This document shows positions 6,613 to 8,159 of a DNA stretch of 8,159 nucleotides, one piece after another. This DNA is from DASWUZ01 sp036401375. GTDB taxonomy: Bacteria > Acidobacteriota > Terriglobia > Terriglobales > Acidobacteriaceae. The translations under genes were made by a program, and so were the position numbers. Location: assembly GCA_036401375.1 (NCBI GenBank), contig DASWVB010000034.1:1-8159 (forward strand). Reading direction: 5' to 3'. How positions within the stretch are numbered: position 1 is the first letter of the stretch; each line of letters opens with the position of its first letter. The notes beneath the pieces were generated by a model. It saw only the letters and a list, made by a program, of their open reading frames with translations, did no database searches and was not told the origin of the DNA.

Positions 6613-6618
6613 ATTATA
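6613..6618 (-). promoter_or_regulatory. Perfect -10 box (TATAAT) eight bases before the TPR start codon
   Basis: On the - strand the sequence reads TATAAT, eight bases, then ATG. Initiation about seven or eight bases after a -10 box would fall on or beside the A of the ATG, predicting a leaderless mRNA. No good -35 box is seen 16-18 bases upstream (that area is GC-rich), and there is only a weak GGGAAG purine patch ahead of the box. If this -10 is not used, the ATG has no convincing ribosome binding site. Confidence 0.4.
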
Positions 6619-6756
6619 TCTTCCCGTCGCGGCGGGTGGACGCCTCTAAATCGCGTGTGACGACTGTCCCAGCCGCAGTTCACGGTCATTGGCCCGAGCA
6701 ACGTTATGTTTGTAATCCAGCGTGGGCCGCCCCGCCTGGCAGACTCGACGACGGGT

Positions 6757-6835
6757 ATATACGTCGAGGAATGCAACGCCGTGGGCGCTGGACGATTACA
6801 CGAGTGCTTTGAAATTTGGGAACAGGTGGTACTGC
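6757..6835 (-). pseudogene. Possible nucleotidyltransferase remnant (right, inverted copy)
   Basis: Directly behind the inverted YRYWQSRPVHER remnant, the - strand reads FKALV, stop, SSSAHGVAFLDVY. This resembles the N-terminal segment of the same nucleotidyltransferase family (FKxLLESLNAHxVxFLVVGGY-like, from memory). The order, remnant one followed by remnant two, is the same as at 3225-3707. An in-frame stop and the loss of the GGY motif show decay. Similarity is short, so the call rests partly on the neighbour. Confidence 0.35.
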
Positions 6836-6840
6836 TCCCT

Positions 6841-6962
6841 TCATCGCATAAAGGGACAGGGTAAGCTCAAGACGGCTGCCCTCCGTTCATGGACTGGGCG
6901 GCTCTGCCAGTAGCGATACTCTGCATCCTTCATCTCTGTGACACTGGTGAACTTGAGTATGG
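6841..6962 (-). pseudogene. Decayed YRYWQSRPVHER-family gene (right copy, inverted, internal deletion)
   Basis: The - strand reads ILKFTSVTEMKDAEYRYWQS, then RPVHERRAAVLSLPCPFMR and TGA at 6841-6843. It shares a 20-base identical block with the left copy (6893-6912 is the reverse complement of 3283-3302). After one mismatch a further 8 bases match. The N-terminal MDKTIRK part is missing. The sequence jumps from AAV straight to a C-terminal LPCPFMR, so about 20 residues of the middle are deleted. It is a second, more eroded copy of the same family in opposite orientation. Between the two copies lie both exported-protein genes, the rplK fragment and the TPR gene. Confidence 0.7.
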
Positions 6963-7120
6963 CGGCTGCATAAAACCAGGATCGGACAGTGGCTGTATGC
7001 AATCAAGCGTTGCCGTCGGACGAGTTTGACGGGTATGCTCGACGCTACGGATTCTGCGCTCTCATCCTCGCGCTCTTACGGGAGAGCTAACAAAGCTTCA
7101 AGAAGCGCGGGTTGTTGTGG
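6963..7120. other. Non-coding or decayed stretch upstream of rplA
   Basis: Several short open frames cross this stretch, but none has a good start signal or a recognisable product, and none continues the cassette family beyond a few residues. I take it as decayed insertion DNA leading into the rplA upstream region. The position of the original rplK-rplA spacer cannot be fixed from one sequence. Confidence 0.35.
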
Positions 7121-7126
7121 CATAAT
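7118..7126 (+). promoter_or_regulatory. Candidate extended -10 promoter for rplA
   Basis: TGGCATAAT matches an extended -10 element (TGn plus CATAAT, five of six to TATAAT). The only -35 candidate, TTCAAG at 7097-7102 with an 18-base spacer, is poor. A start near 7133 would give a leader of about 100 bases. That leader could form a GCTGC (7168-7172) / GCAGC (7178-7182) hairpin before the GAGG ribosome binding site at 7227-7230. Because 4.1 kb of foreign DNA separates rplA from rplK, a local promoter would make biological sense, but this is a motif-only call. Confidence 0.35.
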
Positions 7127-7234
7127 TAGAGATGCGCCTGCGGCTAAGCTGCGGCGCGAGTCAACTGGCTGCAGATTGCAGCTGCACCACGGCCGGGGAG
7201 CTATCATCGCCTGCGCGGTGGGAGACGAGGATCA

Positions 7235-7942
7235 ATGAGAAAGCTCAGCAAGAATATCGTGAAGGCGCGCGCCCAGGTGGAGAACCGTCCCTACGCGCTG
7301 CAGGAAGCCGTACCCCTCCTTCAAAAAGTCAAATATGTGAAGTTCGACGAGACGGTCGATCTGACGCTGCGTCTTGGCGTTGACCCGAAGCATGCGGACC
7401 AGATGGTTCGCGGCACGGTCGTTCTGCCTCATGGGCTGGGCAAGTCAAAGCGGGTTGCGGTGATCGCCTCGGGCGACCGGCTCAAGGAAGCAGAGGCTGC
7501 GGGCGCGGAGTTTGTCGGCGGCGATGACCTGGTCGAGCGCATTCAAAAAGAGAGCTGGACGGATTTCGACGCCCTGATCGCGACCCCAGACATGATGAAG
7601 TCGGTCGGTCGCCTCGGTAAGGTTCTAGGGCCTCGAGGCTTGATGCCTAATCCGAAGACGGGCACCGTGACCAACGATGTGGCGGCTGCGATTCGCGAGA
7701 TCAAGGCGGGTAAGATCGAGTTCCGGACGGACAAGACGGCGCTGGTGCATGTGCCGGTCGGCAAGCTCTCCTTCACCCCCGACAAGCTGATCGAGAATGC
7801 GACCACGGTGATCAACAGCATCGTTCGCGCGAAGCCCTCTGCGGCAAAGGGCAAGTACATCAAGGGCATCACCCTGAGTTCGACCATGGGTCCGGGCATC
7901 CCGCTGGACAGCGCTGTGGCGGATCTGGCCGGTAAGGCCTAG
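7235..7942 (+). CDS. rplA: 50S ribosomal protein L1
   Basis: L1 forms the mobile L1 stalk of the large subunit and helps release E-site tRNA; in many bacteria it also represses the L11-L1 operon. The 235-residue protein is of normal length. It has the family signatures VKFDETVDLTLRLGVDPKHA and VRGTVVLPHGLGK, the second-domain segment MKSVGRLGKVLGPRGLMPNP with KTGTVT behind it (the L1 signature), and the closing KGKYIKGITLSSTMGPGIPL. ATG 7235 gives MRKLSKNIVKARAQVENRPY, the N-terminal form I associate with Acidobacteriota. The ribosome binding site is modest (GGGAG at 7220-7224 or GAGG at 7227-7230). The gene is intact, but it is separated from rplK by the 4.1 kb insertion. Confidence 0.97.
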   Translation: MRKLSKNIVKARAQVENRPYALQEAVPLLQKVKYVKFDETVDLTLRLGVDPKHADQMVRGTVVLPHGLGKSKRVAVIASGDRLKEAEAAGAEFVGGDDLVERIQKESWTDFDALIATPDMMKSVGRLGKVLGPRGLMPNPKTGTVTNDVAAAIREIKAGKIEFRTDKTALVHVPVGKLSFTPDKLIENATTVINSIVRAKPSAAKGKYIKGITLSSTMGPGIPLDSAVADLAGKA

Positions 7943-7946
7943 GGCT

Positions 7947-8062
7947 GCAGCCAGCGCTAGGCTGCAAACAAGCTGGTTGGATACCGGGGATTCACAGTCC
8001 GCGCAGGCGGCAGGGATTGGGCGATTGGCTGACGGCCGAGAGCCAGAGGTAGAGGCGAGATT
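7947..8062 (+). promoter_or_regulatory. rplJ leader with three hairpins, candidate L10 autoregulatory site
   Basis: This gap holds a perfect six-pair hairpin GCAGCC (7947-7952) / GGCTGC (7960-7965), a CCGC (7999-8002) / GCGG (8007-8010) stem with a four-base loop, and GGCT (8027-8030) / AGCC (8041-8044) just before the ribosome binding site GAGG (8052-8055). In many bacteria the rplJ leader is the binding target of the L10(L12)4 complex. A 116-base structured leader in the right place fits, but I could not match the published consensus by eye. No T-run follows the first hairpin, so it is not a classical terminator. Confidence 0.35.
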
Positions 8063-8159
8063 ATGGCGTTAACCAAAGAGAAGAAGGTAGAGCAGGTCAG
8101 CCGGCTGGCGAAGGAGCTTGAGGGCTCTTCGACGGCGATCGTCGGCAGCTTTGCCAAGT
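8063..8159 (+). CDS. rplJ: 50S ribosomal protein L10, N-terminal part (3' end outside the window)
   Basis: L10 anchors the L7/L12 dimers to the ribosomal stalk base and contacts L11. Only the first 32 codons are present: MALTKEKKVEQVSRLAKELE, then GSSTAIVGSFAK. This matches the N-terminal helix and first strand of L10 (KxxKVxxxxxLxxxLxxSxxAIVxxF pattern). ATG 8063 is preceded by GAGG at 8052-8055 with seven-base spacing. Its place after rplA and before the expected rplL agrees with the standard rplKAJL order. The truncation is due only to the window edge. Confidence 0.93.
   Translation, partial: MALTKEKKVEQVSRLAKELEGSSTAIVGSFAK

Noticed and set aside
3141..7234. Insertion sequence or CRISPR array in the insert
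   Set aside because: No transposase reading frame, no clean terminal inverted repeats and no regularly spaced repeats were found; the inverted similarity is due to the decayed gene copies.

Overview
The window looks like a core ribosomal and transcription locus of an Acidobacteriota chromosome, probably class Terriglobia (Edaphobacter/Granulicella/Terriglobus-like). This placement is inferred from the flavour of the L1, L11 and NusG proteins, the family of TPR lipoprotein-like exported proteins, and remnants of a small two-gene cassette (a YRYWQSRPVHER protein plus a nucleotidyltransferase) that I remember as common in that group. No database search was possible.

Layout. Positions 1-2580 hold a compact block on the + strand: the 3' part of tuf (EF-Tu), two translationally coupled genes of unknown function (523-975 and 972-1172), rpmG (L33), tRNA-Trp(CCA), secE and nusG. 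rplK (L11) follows at 2706-3140. rplA (L1) at 7235-7942 and the 5' end of rplJ (L10) at 8063 close the window. This is the classical tuf / tRNA-Trp / secE-nusG-rplK-rplA-rplJ order, supplying translation factors, ribosomal stalk and L1-arm proteins, the SecYEG subunit SecE and the elongation/coupling factor NusG.

The unusual part is 3141-7234. About 4.1 kb of accessory DNA separates rplK from rplA, which are normally adjacent and co-expressed. Reading left to right it holds: (i) a decayed copy of the YRYWQSRPVHER/nucleotidyltransferase cassette; (ii) an exported protein of unknown function (3732-4670); (iii) a broken gene with a signal peptide that starts at the previous stop codon (4670 to about 4905); (iv) a short second copy of the rplK 3' end (5070-5108), with 14 identical bases and the same reading frame; (v) a TPR exported protein on the - strand, with an apparently replaced C-terminus (5105-6604); and (vi) a second, inverted and decayed copy of the cassette (about 6757-6962). 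I read this as a multi-layer insertion hotspot. The duplicated rplK end looks like an attachment-site or recombination scar, and the two inverted cassette copies flank most of the inserted DNA.

The insertion puts a head-on gene and several hundred bases of decayed DNA between L11 and L1. rplA may therefore depend on read-through or on a new promoter; an extended -10-like motif lies about 110 bases upstream of it.
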